A stretch of DNA of 64,000 nucleotides from Longimicrobium sp. (GTDB taxonomy: Bacteria; Gemmatimonadota; Gemmatimonadetes; Longimicrobiales; Longimicrobiaceae), in the NCBI RefSeq assembly GCF_036388275.1, contig NZ_DASVSF010000055.1:1-64000 (forward strand), in the 5' to 3' direction. The first letter of the stretch is position 1, and each line of letters starts with the position of its first letter. Position numbers and translations under genes: made by a program. Below, piece after piece: positions 1-12,749 of the stretch. Under the pieces are notes generated by a model that saw only the letters and a list, made by a program, of their open reading frames with translations, was not told the DNA's origin and searched no databases.

Positions 1-182
1 GGCTCCGCCCTTCCAGGTCCCACGTTCCCGGCGCCCGGTCCCGTCTCACTTACTTCCACCTCGGCGCGATGTTGATTACAGTTCGTCACACAACACACTG
101 AAGCTTCGCCGCTCCGCCCCGCCTCGCGAATTTTTCGCGGGGACCGGGGACGGGGCTGTTTTCGCCTGCGTCCGGGTGAGCC
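1..182 (+). other. Leader region upstream of rpoB with a small hairpin
   Basis: No coding sequence is supportable here. The one structure is an inverted repeat: CGCGAA at 125-130 and TTCGCG at 134-139 around a TTT loop, extendable to 122-142 with one G-U pair. It lies about 40 bases before the rpoB start and could fold in the leader RNA. No Shine-Dalgarno better than GGTGAG (175-180) precedes the ATG at 183, and that is only 2 bases away; an in-frame ATG at 192 is an alternative start. The upstream neighbour is outside the window. Confidence 0.4.
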
Positions 183-3100
183 ATGGCTGAGATGATAAAG
201 CAAATTTCGTTTGGGAAGCTCGAGACCGGGATGGGGATGCCCCATCTGCTCGACATCCAGACGCGGGCGTTCGAAGCGCTGCTGCAGCTGGACGCCGCCT
301 CGCAGGACCGCGAGGACATCGGGCTCGAGCGCGTCTTCAAAGATCTGTTCCCGATCACCGACGTGCACGAGAACTTCTCGCTGGAGTTCGTGCGCTACAC
401 GCTCGGTGAGCCGAAGTACTCCGTGGAGGAGTGCATCGAGCGCGACATGACCTTTTCCGCTCCTCTCAAGGCGACCCTGCAGCTGGTCATCTTCGAGGAG
501 ATCAACGGCGACAAGCGCCCGCGCAACATCATCGAGAAGGAAGTCTACCTGGGCGAGCTGCCGCTGCTCACCGGGCTGGGCACCTTCGTGATCAACGGCG
601 CCGAGCGCGTCATCGTCAGCCAGCTGCACCGTTCGCCGGGCGTGGTGTTCGAAGAGAACACCCACCCCAACGGCAGCAAGCTGTTCAGCGCGCGCATCAT
701 CCCGTTCCGCGGGTCGTGGGTGGAGTTCACCCTCGACATCCACGACGTGGTGGCGGTGCACATCGACAAGAAGAAGAAGTTCCCCGCCACGGCGCTGCTG
801 CGCGCGGTGGGCTTCAGCCGCGACGCCGACATCCTGGGCGTGTTCCTGAAGCGCGACACCGTCGCGCTCAACACGCTGGAGCAGGCCACGGGGAGCGGGC
901 GCCGCGGCGAGGTGTTCCACGGCTTTTTGGCCGAGGACGTGCCGGACCCGGCGGTGCTGGGCCCCAACGGCCCCGTGCTGTACCGCGACATCGTGCTTCC
1001 CTCGACGGGCGAGGTGTACGAGCGCGGCCGCCGGGTGACCCCCGAGCTGTACGCGTCGCTCCGCGAGGCCGGCGTCACCACCCTTCCCGTGGTGGCCTCG
1101 GCGCTGGTGGCGCGCGCGGGCGACGAGATCAACGGCGACGCGCTGGGGCGCATGCTGCGCGCCGGCATCGAGTCGGTGGCCACGTACCGGGCCACCAGCC
1201 AGAGCGGGTCGGCGCTGCGCGCCACGCTGGCCAAGGACCCCACGCGCGGCACGCTCGACTCGCTGTTCGCCATCCACAACCTGGTGCGCCCGGGCACGGC
1301 CCCGGCCCCCGACACGTGGACCGAGGAAGAGTTCCTGGCCGAGGGCGACACCATCATGCACGTCGCCGACTTCCTGGCGTCGTGGGCGGAGCGCGGTTCG
1401 CAGCCGGTAGACCCCATGTCGCGCGAGGGGCAGCGCTCGGTGGAGGAGCGCATGCTGCGCTTCGCCCAGGAGCGCGGCATCCGCTACGTGTGGGAAAGCT
1501 TCCGCGACGACCGCACCGAAAAGGCCGGCAAGCCAAGCCGCGTGCTGGTGTACGAGCTGAACCGCGTGGTGCAGGTGTACGTGGCCGTGTGGCGGCTGCT
1601 CTTCCAGCCCCGCACCTCGCTCGTCGTCACCGGCGAGCTGACGGGCAGCGGCAACGGCACGGCCGCGGCCAGCACCGACTACTCGGAGTACACGGAAGAG
1701 GCGCTGAACAAGCGCTACGACCTGGGCCGGGTGGGCCGGTACAAGATCAACCAGCGGCTGGCCCCGGCCTTCGAGTCGCTGGGCTACACGGTGCCGCCGG
1801 CGGGCATGACGGCGCTCACCGCGCAGGACGTGCTGGCCATCCTCTGGCAGCTGATCGAGCTTCACGAGGGGCGCGGCGAAACGGACGACATCGACCACCT
1901 GGGCAACCGCCGGGTGCGTTCGGTGGGCGAGCTGATCGCCAACCAGTTCAGCGTGGGCCTCAGCCGCATGGCGCGGCTGGTGCGCGAGCGCATGTCGATC
2001 GTGTCGGACCCCGACAAGATCAACATCGACGACCTGGTGAACGCGCGCACGGTGTCGGCGGTGATCCAGCAGTTCTTCGGATCGTCGCAGCTCAGCCAGT
2101 TCATGGACCAGACCAACCCCCTGGCCGAGATGACGCACAAGCGTCGCCTCTCGGCGCTGGGCCCGGGCGGTCTTACCCGTGAGCGCGCCGGCTTCGAAGT
2201 GCGAGACGTGCACTACTCGCACTACGGGCGCATGTGCCCGATCGAAACGCCGGAAGGCCCGAACATCGGCCTGATCAACTCGCTGACGACGTACGCCCGG
2301 ATCAACGACCTGGGCTTCATCGAGACGCCCTACCGCAAGGTGGTGCGCGCCATCGTGAAGTACCCGGCGCAGGCCAAGCTGGAAGAGGCCGTGCGCCTGG
2401 TGCTGGGCGACCGCGCCAAGGTGTTCGGCAAGAAGGGCGAAACCATCGACGCCGCCCGCGGCCGCGAGATCTTCCGCGCCATGGTCGTGGGCGCCGAGCT
2501 GGCCGAGGACGTGTTCGACTGGAGCACGCTGTTCCCGCGGATGCTGGCCGGCGAGATCGCCCAGACCGACTGGGAGCAGGAGTTCGCGGCTCTTCCCGTG
2601 CTGGCCAAGCGCGGCGAGCGCATCACCGAGGAGCTGGCCGAGCGCATCGCCGCCCAGCCGGTGAACCTGGTGCGCGTGGTCAGCCGCCGGGCGGGCGCGG
2701 CGGCGCGCGGCGTGGCCCCCGAGGCCATCCGCAACCCCATGTCGCTGTCCGTCCGCGTCTTCCAGCCTACCACGGCCGCCGTCCTGGCCGTGCCGGGGAC
2801 GGTGCTGACGGCCGAGGTGGTCGAGTCGCTGAACGAGCGGCAGATGACCGGGCTCGAGGTGCAGGAGTGGGGCGACACCCCCGACGAGGTGGCGATCGAC
2901 TACACCTCGGGCGTGCCGGCGCTGCCGGCCGAGGGCGAGGTGGGGCGCGCCGTCCTGGGCGCCAGTGGCCGCACGACGCACGTGACGCCCGTGGTCACGC
3001 GCATCAGCGCGTGGCTGTCGGCCAACGAGGAAGAGACGGCCCGCATCGCGCAGGCGAACGCCCCGCTGACGCCGGGCTTCACCTTCAACAACGAGTTCGT

Positions 3101-5501
3101 CCTGTGCCGCGAGCGGGGCGACTTCCCCCTGCTGCGGCCGGAGGAGATCGACTACATGGACGTGGCGCCCGACCAGCTGGTGTCGGTGGCCGCGGCCCTG
3201 ATCCCCTTCCTGGAACACGACGACGCCAACCGGGCCCTCATGGGCTCGAACATGCAGCGCCAGGCGGTGCCGCTGCTGTTCCCGCATGCGCCGGTGGTGG
3301 GCACGGGGCTGGAAGAGGTGATCGCGCGCGACTCGGGCGCCGTGGTGGTGGCCCGGCGCGGCGGAACGGTGATGGAGGTGACCGCCGACCACATCCTGGT
3401 GGATGCCGGGATGGAGGGCGTGGGGTCTGCCGCCGAGCCGCTGCGCCGCCTGGCGCAGTTCGACCGCTACCGGATGAAGAAGTACTGGCGCACCAACCAG
3501 GACACGGCGCTCAACCAGCGCCCCATCGTCCGCAAGGGGATGGTGGTGGAAAAGGGCGCCGTGCTGGCCGACGGCCCCTCGACCGACGGCGGCGAGCTGG
3601 CCCTGGGCCGCAACCTGCTGGTGGCGTTCATGCCCTGGTACGGCCACAACTTCGAGGACGCCATCGTGCTGTCCGAGAAGCTGGTGAAGGACGACGTGTA
3701 CACCTCCATCCACATCCAGGAGCTGGAGCTCCAGGTGCGCGACACCAAGCGCGGGATGGAAGAGATCACGCGCGAAATTCCCAACGTGGCCGAAGAGTCG
3801 CTGGTGGACCTGGACGAGCGCGGCGTCGTGCGCATCGGCGCCCGGGTGAAGGCCGGCGACATCCTGGTGGGCAAGATCACGCCGAAGGGCGAGACGGAGC
3901 TTTCCCCCGAAGAAAAGCTGCTGACGGCCATCTTCGGCGAAAAGGCCAAGGACGTAAAGGATTCGTCGCTCAAGGTGCCGCCCGGCGTGGAGGGCACCGT
4001 GATCGACGTGAAGATCTTCAGCCGCCGCATCGACGACCCCATCCTGGAAAAGGAGCGGGGGCAGAAGATCGGCGAGCTGCGCGCCTTCGAGCGCATGGAG
4101 ATCCAGCGCATCGGCGAGGCCCGCGACGAGGAGATCCGCGAGCTGATCCGCGGCCGCGAGGTCGCCCTGTTCCTGAAGAAGGGGACGGTGGAGCCCTTCT
4201 TCAACGAGGGGACGCAGCTGACGGACGAGGTGGTCGATTCGCTGGACTTCAACGACATCGACCTCACCACGCTCAAGGTGACGGACCGCCCGACCAACGA
4301 GCAGCTCCGTCGCCTGATCGACGAGAGCAAGCGCCGGATCGAGCGGGTGCGGCAGCGCACCGAGGGCCAGATCGACAAGATCTTCCAGCCCGACGAGCTG
4401 CCCCCGGGCGTGGTGCAGCTGGTGAAGGTGTACCTGGCCGAGAAGCGCAAGATCTCGGTGGGCGACAAGATGGCCGGCCGCCACGGCAACAAGGGCATCA
4501 TCGCCCGCATCGTGCCGGAAGAGGACATGCCGTTCCTGCCGGACGGCACCCCGGTGGACGTGTGTCTGAACCCGCTGGGCGTGCCCAGCCGCATGAACGT
4601 GGGGCAGATCCTGGAAACCCACCTGGGATGGGCGGCGCGCGTCCTGGGCTTCGAGGCCAAGACGCCGGTGTTCCAGGGCGCTTCCGAGGACGAGATCGGC
4701 ACGCTGATCCGCCTGGCGGGCGCCACCTGGGCGCGGCAGTCGCTGGGCGTGCTGAGCGCCATGCCGCCCACCTTCGACGTGGACGACGCGCGCAGCATCG
4801 CCGAGACGGTGCAGGCGCACGAGGCCCTGGCGCAGGAGCGGGCCCGGCCCGAGATGGGCATCGGGCGGCCGATCGACTGGATGGTGGGCGCGCCGGAAAC
4901 TCCGGCACTGCTGACCGAAAAGCTGAACTCCCTCGCGGCGTACCTGGTGTCCGCCGGCCGCGAGCTGGCCGAGGCCCGGCAGCAGAGCCTGGAGGAGGCC
5001 TTCCCGGCCGCCGCCGCGCTGGCCGCCTCGAAGTCGGGCGAGGGGCTGACGGCTGCGCTGGAAGAGCACATGCTGACGGCGGGGCTGACCCCCGGCGGCA
5101 AGGTGAAGCTGCGCGACGGCCGTTCGGGCGCGCAGTTCGAAAGCCCGGTGACGGTGGGCACCATCTACATGCTGAAGCTCAGCCACCTGGTGGACGACAA
5201 GATCCACGCGCGGTCCATCGGGCCGTATTCGCTGGTGACGCAGCAGCCGCTGGCCGGCAAGGCGCAGTTCGGCGGACAGCGCTTCGGCGAGATGGAGGTG
5301 TGGGCGCTGGAGGCGTACGGCGCCGCGCACACGCTGCAGGAAATCCTGACGGTGAAGTCGGACGACGTGAACGGCCGCAGCCGGGTGTACGAGGCCATCG
5401 TCAAGGGCGAGAACCTGCCCGAGCCGGGGCTGCCCGAGTCGTTCAACGTGCTGGTGAAGGAGCTTCAGGCGCTGGGCATCAGCGTGACGCTCGGAAGCTA
5501 G
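183..5501 (+). CDS. rpoB: DNA-directed RNA polymerase subunit beta, enlarged by three insertions
   Basis: RpoB forms the catalytic core of RNA polymerase with beta-prime and carries the rifampicin pocket. The ORF encodes 1772 residues, against about 1342 in E. coli. The rifampicin region begins near Q636 (GSSQLSQFMDQ, then THKRRLSALGPGGL), with the usual sensitive residues D, H and S in place. Also present are the conserved RVCPIETPEGPN-type segment (here RMCPIETPEGPN), EHDDANRALMGSNMQRQ, GDKMAGRHGNKG and the C-terminal GGQRFGEMEVWALEAYGA. Compared with my memory of the E. coli protein, extra sequence sits between VRPG (368-371) and RYDL (511), between YRKV (717-720) and IAQAN (955), and between the GASEDEI segment (ending 1505) and KVKLRDGR (1640). 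Each lies between intact conserved blocks and the frame is open throughout, so these are real insertions and not errors. Cotranscribed with rpoC. Confidence 0.98.
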   Translation: MAEMIKQISFGKLETGMGMPHLLDIQTRAFEALLQLDAASQDREDIGLERVFKDLFPITDVHENFSLEFVRYTLGEPKYSVEECIERDMTFSAPLKATLQLVIFEEINGDKRPRNIIEKEVYLGELPLLTGLGTFVINGAERVIVSQLHRSPGVVFEENTHPNGSKLFSARIIPFRGSWVEFTLDIHDVVAVHIDKKKKFPATALLRAVGFSRDADILGVFLKRDTVALNTLEQATGSGRRGEVFHGFLAEDVPDPAVLGPNGPVLYRDIVLPSTGEVYERGRRVTPELYASLREAGVTTLPVVASALVARAGDEINGDALGRMLRAGIESVATYRATSQSGSALRATLAKDPTRGTLDSLFAIHNLVRPGTAPAPDTWTEEEFLAEGDTIMHVADFLASWAERGSQPVDPMSREGQRSVEERMLRFAQERGIRYVWESFRDDRTEKAGKPSRVLVYELNRVVQVYVAVWRLLFQPRTSLVVTGELTGSGNGTAAASTDYSEYTEEALNKRYDLGRVGRYKINQRLAPAFESLGYTVPPAGMTALTAQDVLAILWQLIELHEGRGETDDIDHLGNRRVRSVGELIANQFSVGLSRMARLVRERMSIVSDPDKINIDDLVNARTVSAVIQQFFGSSQLSQFMDQTNPLAEMTHKRRLSALGPGGLTRERAGFEVRDVHYSHYGRMCPIETPEGPNIGLINSLTTYARINDLGFIETPYRKVVRAIVKYPAQAKLEEAVRLVLGDRAKVFGKKGETIDAARGREIFRAMVVGAELAEDVFDWSTLFPRMLAGEIAQTDWEQEFAALPVLAKRGERITEELAERIAAQPVNLVRVVSRRAGAAARGVAPEAIRNPMSLSVRVFQPTTAAVLAVPGTVLTAEVVESLNERQMTGLEVQEWGDTPDEVAIDYTSGVPALPAEGEVGRAVLGASGRTTHVTPVVTRISAWLSANEEETARIAQANAPLTPGFTFNNEFVLCRERGDFPLLRPEEIDYMDVAPDQLVSVAAALIPFLEHDDANRALMGSNMQRQAVPLLFPHAPVVGTGLEEVIARDSGAVVVARRGGTVMEVTADHILVDAGMEGVGSAAEPLRRLAQFDRYRMKKYWRTNQDTALNQRPIVRKGMVVEKGAVLADGPSTDGGELALGRNLLVAFMPWYGHNFEDAIVLSEKLVKDDVYTSIHIQELELQVRDTKRGMEEITREIPNVAEESLVDLDERGVVRIGARVKAGDILVGKITPKGETELSPEEKLLTAIFGEKAKDVKDSSLKVPPGVEGTVIDVKIFSRRIDDPILEKERGQKIGELRAFERMEIQRIGEARDEEIRELIRGREVALFLKKGTVEPFFNEGTQLTDEVVDSLDFNDIDLTTLKVTDRPTNEQLRRLIDESKRRIERVRQRTEGQIDKIFQPDELPPGVVQLVKVYLAEKRKISVGDKMAGRHGNKGIIARIVPEEDMPFLPDGTPVDVCLNPLGVPSRMNVGQILETHLGWAARVLGFEAKTPVFQGASEDEIGTLIRLAGATWARQSLGVLSAMPPTFDVDDARSIAETVQAHEALAQERARPEMGIGRPIDWMVGAPETPALLTEKLNSLAAYLVSAGRELAEARQQSLEEAFPAAAALAASKSGEGLTAALEEHMLTAGLTPGGKVKLRDGRSGAQFESPVTVGTIYMLKLSHLVDDKIHARSIGPYSLVTQQPLAGKAQFGGQRFGEMEVWALEAYGAAHTLQEILTVKSDDVNGRSRVYEAIVKGENLPEPGLPESFNVLVKELQALGISVTLGS

Positions 5502-5512
5502 GAAGGTACCCA

Positions 5513-5572
5513 GTTCCAAGTACCAAGTGCCTGGTAACGCGCCACCGGGTACTTGGCACTTGGGACCAGGCA
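5513..5572. repeat. Nested palindromic repeat in the rpoB-rpoC gap
   Basis: Two inverted-repeat pairs interleave in the 133-base gap: CCAAGTACC (5516-5524) with GGTACTTGG (5548-5556), and CCAAGTGCC (5523-5531) with GGCACTTGG (5555-5563); CCTGGT and ACCAGG extend the pairing. The transcript could form alternative or long hairpins between the two rpo genes. There is no T-tract after it, so a full terminator is unlikely; mRNA processing, stability or a REP-like mobile sequence are possible. The rpoC Shine-Dalgarno (AAGGGG near 5620) lies outside the structure. Confidence 0.7.
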
Positions 5573-5634
5573 CTGTCAGTCAGTCGAGCGCCCGAAATGC
5601 CGGGCCTTAAACCGATAGTAAGGGGATCACGAAC

Positions 5635-9855
<4,221 letters not shown>

Positions 9856-9878
9856 TCGCCGGTGGTGAAGTGATGGAG

Positions 9879-9913
9879 AACGGCCCCGGGCAGCGATGCC
9901 CGGGGCCGTTTTT
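9879..9913 (+). terminator. Intrinsic terminator of rpoBC
   Basis: A perfect 13-bp stem (9879-9891 with 9898-9910) around the loop AGCGAT is followed by a short T run (9909-9913). It lies 24 bases after the rpoC stop and also precedes the convergent minus-strand toxin gene. Confidence 0.93.
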
Positions 9914-9933
9914 GCTGGTGCGAGGGCCGGCCC

Positions 9934-10206
9934 TTAACCGCTGTAGTGGCCCGAGGCACCAAGGAAGTAAATGGCCAGATCGGTGATCTCGTAGATGAGC
10001 CGATGCTCCTGCGTGATCCTGCGCGACCAAGCCGCGCGTCGACGGTGCTTTAGCGGCTCGGGCTTGCCGAGGCCGGCATGCGGATCCCGCATGACATCTT
10101 CCACCAAGGCGAGAACCTTCGTAGCGATCCTGGGATCCATGACGAAATCGACGCTCCACGACTGCGTCTCGTTGGGCGAGACGCTCCGCGACGTTCCCCG
10201 GGCCAC
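9934..10206 (-). CDS. YoeB/Txe-family toxin-like protein, N-terminus atypical
   Basis: YoeB/Txe toxins are ribosome-dependent mRNA endonucleases. The C-terminal two thirds match the family: DPHAGLGKPEPLK, WSRRITQEHRLIYE and a terminal GHYSG, which preserve the Glu, Arg, His and Tyr expected at the active site. The N-terminal third is poor: the first strand and part of the helix with the usual Trp/Tyr pattern look shortened. The ORF starts with GTG at 10206, 11 bases after the candidate antitoxin stop. An ATG at 10225 overlaps that stop (ATGACTAA) and would be the natural coupled start, but it is in another frame, so a small indel may have damaged the N-terminus. The family call is firm; activity is uncertain. 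Confidence 0.75.
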   Translation of the reverse strand: MARGTSRSVSPNETQSWSVDFVMDPRIATKVLALVEDVMRDPHAGLGKPEPLKHRRRAAWSRRITQEHRLIYEITDLAIYFLGASGHYSG

Positions 10207-10217
10207 GGCGTTTGGTT

Positions 10218-10448
10218 TTAGTCATAGTCGAACGGCTGTTTTACCCTGCGCATGTCGGCGGGCTGGATGCCTCTCGCCTCCATCTCGGCCTCGAACTGAA
10301 GCAGGTGTTCCAGGATCTCCGGGTGGCGCATGAGCCACTCCGTAGCGGAGTTTCGCTCGCGGCCGCGGCGGAGGCCGAGCGACATCTGGGGCGCCATGCG
10401 GGCTCGTTGGGTGGCAGCGATCACTTTCTTTTTCCCTTGCTCGTCCAC
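10218..10448 (-). CDS. Candidate antitoxin upstream of the YoeB-like toxin
   Basis: This encodes 76 residues from a GTG at 10448. It is immediately upstream of the toxin gene on the same strand, the usual antitoxin position. The N-terminal half is basic (KKK, LRRGRER) and the C-terminal half is helical and acidic (RHPEILEHLLQFEAEMEARG), ending FDYD. It does not resemble the Phd/YefM antitoxins normally paired with YoeB, so the function rests on context and composition alone. A GGGGG stretch precedes the start. An internal ATG at 10397 is an alternative start, which matters because the predicted promoter leaves almost no leader for the GTG. Confidence 0.5.
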   Translation of the reverse strand: MDEQGKKKVIAATQRARMAPQMSLGLRRGRERNSATEWLMRHPEILEHLLQFEAEMEARGIQPADMRRVKQPFDYD

Positions 10449-10460
10449 AGGTTACCCCCA

Positions 10461-10489
10461 ACGATGCACAGTTTGGTGGCTGCTGTCAA
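10461..10489 (-). promoter_or_regulatory. Putative promoter of the YoeB-like module
   Basis: On the minus strand a perfect TTGACA (10484-10489) is followed, after 17 bases, by CATCGT (10461-10466), a 3-of-6 match to TATAAT. It points at the candidate antitoxin. Transcription would start very close to the GTG at 10448, so translation would be nearly leaderless or would begin at the internal ATG. Confidence 0.4.
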
Positions 10490-10552
10490 TAACGTCCAGT
10501 ATCCGCCACGGCACGGACGTGCGATGCCGTCGTGCCCGTCTCCTGCACTGCC

Positions 10553-12241
10553 ATGAAGATACCGCAACGTTCGCTCCTGCTGTCCGCGCTCGCCGCCGCG
10601 GTTTCCGCCTGCACCGGGACGGCGCCGTCCACCGCTCCCGCGCCCGCTGCCGCCGCACCGTACGATGTGCTGATCCGCAACGGGATGATCGTGGACGGCA
10701 CCGGGAGCCCGTGGTACCGGGGCGACGTGGCGCTGCGCGGAGACCGGATCGCGGCGGTGGGGCAGCTGCGGGCGGCGCAGGCGCGCGACACCATCGACGC
10801 GACGGGCCTCGTGGTTTCGCCCGGGTGGATCGACATGCTGGGACACAGCGAGTATCCGCTGCTTCGCGACGGGCGCGCCATCAGCAAGATCACGCAGGGG
10901 ATCACCAGCGAGATCACGGGCGAGGTGACCAGCGTAGTGCCGGTGAATGCCAACACGCTGCGTGAGCTGGGGCGCGACTCGGTTCCGTGGAGCGACCTGG
11001 ACGGCTACTTCGCCGCGCTGGAGCGGGCGCGCCCGGCCATCAACCTGGGGACGTTCGTCACCGTGGGCTCCGTGCGGCGCTACGCCATGGGCGACGCCAA
11101 CCGCGCGCCCACCGCGGCCGAGTTGGACACCATGCGCGCGCACGTGGCCGCGGCCATGGAGGACGGCGCCATGGGCCTGTCGTCGGGCCTCATCTACACG
11201 CCCGCCTCGTTCGCCACCACGGAGGAGGTGATCGAGCTAAACAAGGTGGCGGCGCGGTACGGCGGCGGGTACGCGTCGCACATCCGCTCGGAGGGAGATC
11301 GGCTGATGGAGGCGGTGAACGAGGCCATCCGCATCGGGGAGGAGGGCGGCACCTGGGTGCAGATCCACCACCTGAAAGCGTCTGGCCGCGCGAACTGGGG
11401 GAAGATGGTGGCGGCCGTGGCGGCCATCGAGGCGGCGCGCGCCCGCGGCGTGGACGTGACCGCCGACCAGTATCCGTACCCCGCCAGCGGCACCGGGCTG
11501 GACGCCACCATCCCCAACTGGGCGCACGCGGGCGGCACCGACTCGCTGCTGGCGCGCCTGGCCGATCCCACGACGCGCGCGCGCCTTCGCGCAGAGCTCA
11601 CCGGCGGCGGCACCGACTGGCGCATCGGCACGTCCGCGGGCGGGCCGTCGGGGGTGATGATCGCGGGCGTGAGCACCGACAGCCTCAGGCGCTACCAGGG
11701 GATGCGTCTGAGCGAGGTGGCGGAGGCGCGCGGGCAGGAGGTGGTGGACGCGCTTTTCGACATCCTGCTGGCGGACCGGGCGAACACGTCGGCGATCTAC
11801 TTTTCGATGTCGGAGGAGGACATCGAGTACGGAATGCGCCAGCCGTGGATGATGGTGGGGATCGACGCGGGGGCGCGGGCGGCGGACAGCACGGTGACGG
11901 GCAAGCCGCATCCGCGGGCGTACGGCTCGTTTCCGCGCATCCTCTGCCGGTACGTGCGCGAGCGGAACGTGATCACGATGCCGGACGCCATCCGCCGCTT
12001 CACGTCGCTGCCCGCGGCGCGCGTGGGGCTGGACGACCGCGGGGTGCTTAAGGAGGGGATGTTCGCAGACCTGACCATCTTCGACCCCAACACCGTCTGC
12101 GATCGCGCGACGTTCGAGGAGCCGGTGCAGACGAGCGTGGGGATCGTGCACGTGATCGTGAACGGCGTACCCGTGATTCGTGGCGGCGCCGTCACGGGTG
12201 AGCGGCCGGGGCGGGGGCTGCGGCGGGCGGGATCGCGGTAA
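10553..12241 (+). CDS. Exported amidohydrolase, N-acyl-D-amino-acid deacylase type
   Basis: The likely role is a metal-dependent hydrolase of N-acylated D-amino acids or related amides, tethered to a membrane outside the cytoplasm. From the ATG at 10553 the protein starts with a basic N-terminus, a hydrophobic stretch and the lipobox VSAC; an upstream in-frame GTG at 10532 would spoil this signal. Family marks include DVLIRNGMIVDGTG, SPGWIDMLGHSE, MGLSSGLIYTP, YASHIRSEG, IHHLKASG and the C-terminal segment DLTIFDP. The first metal motif is degenerate: family members with two metals have His-x-His after the conserved Asp, but here the segment is DMLGHSE with a single His. Substrate is not predictable. 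It stands alone, with a repeat-rich gap downstream. Confidence 0.85.
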   Translation: MKIPQRSLLLSALAAAVSACTGTAPSTAPAPAAAAPYDVLIRNGMIVDGTGSPWYRGDVALRGDRIAAVGQLRAAQARDTIDATGLVVSPGWIDMLGHSEYPLLRDGRAISKITQGITSEITGEVTSVVPVNANTLRELGRDSVPWSDLDGYFAALERARPAINLGTFVTVGSVRRYAMGDANRAPTAAELDTMRAHVAAAMEDGAMGLSSGLIYTPASFATTEEVIELNKVAARYGGGYASHIRSEGDRLMEAVNEAIRIGEEGGTWVQIHHLKASGRANWGKMVAAVAAIEAARARGVDVTADQYPYPASGTGLDATIPNWAHAGGTDSLLARLADPTTRARLRAELTGGGTDWRIGTSAGGPSGVMIAGVSTDSLRRYQGMRLSEVAEARGQEVVDALFDILLADRANTSAIYFSMSEEDIEYGMRQPWMMVGIDAGARAADSTVTGKPHPRAYGSFPRILCRYVRERNVITMPDAIRRFTSLPAARVGLDDRGVLKEGMFADLTIFDPNTVCDRATFEEPVQTSVGIVHVIVNGVPVIRGGAVTGERPGRGLRRAGSR

Positions 12242-12749
12242 GAGCGTCGGGGCGGGGGATCTACGGGGTGGATGATCGGCGGCCCGGTGATCGGACCGGA
12301 TTAGCTGAGGTTGGCGCATTCCGCGGCGCCCCCCATCCCCAACCCTTCCCCCGCAAACCCCGCGGGGGAAGGGCGCCAGTCTTGTGAGCGCACCTGTTGG
12401 CGGTGCTTGGGCTTGGGACCCTTGGCGGGCATTGAGGCGTTTCGATAGAGGGTCGTGCAGTCCCCGGCTGCCCTCTCCCCCCGGCCCCCTCTCCCGCAAG
12501 CGGGAGAGGGGGAGAATTCGAGTGCGCTTCGGCTGTTTTCGGCGCGCGCGAAACCGCCCCGCCCAGTCCGCGCAGGCGGACTTCGTGACTTTCCAGCTGC
12601 GGTTTCAACCGCCGGAGATCGGGTCGGCGGTTCGCACAGTATCCTTTGCCGCGATGCGCCCGTGAATCTGCGCCGGTGAACCCACCAATCCCAAATTCCA
12701 ACGGCGAGATCCGGACGACGGATCGCGCGGGGCGGTGTATCATCCTGCC
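12242..12749. repeat. Intergenic region holding composite dispersed repeats
   Basis: There is no credible gene. The region holds a CCCCGCAAACCCCGCGGGG-type palindrome near 12345-12375, a second palindrome (12488-12510, CCCTCTCCCGC/GCGGGAGAGGG) followed by GAATTCGA, and then AGTCCGCGCAGGCGGACTTC near 12568-12588. The palindrome, GAATTCGA and AGTCCGC parts recur together in opposite orientation at about 47030-47140, and parts recur at 27480, 59570-59640 and 62365-62402. Confidence 0.8.

Noticed and set aside
72..100. TTGATT as a -35 box for rpoB
   Set aside because: At 16-18 bases downstream there is no acceptable -10 hexamer.
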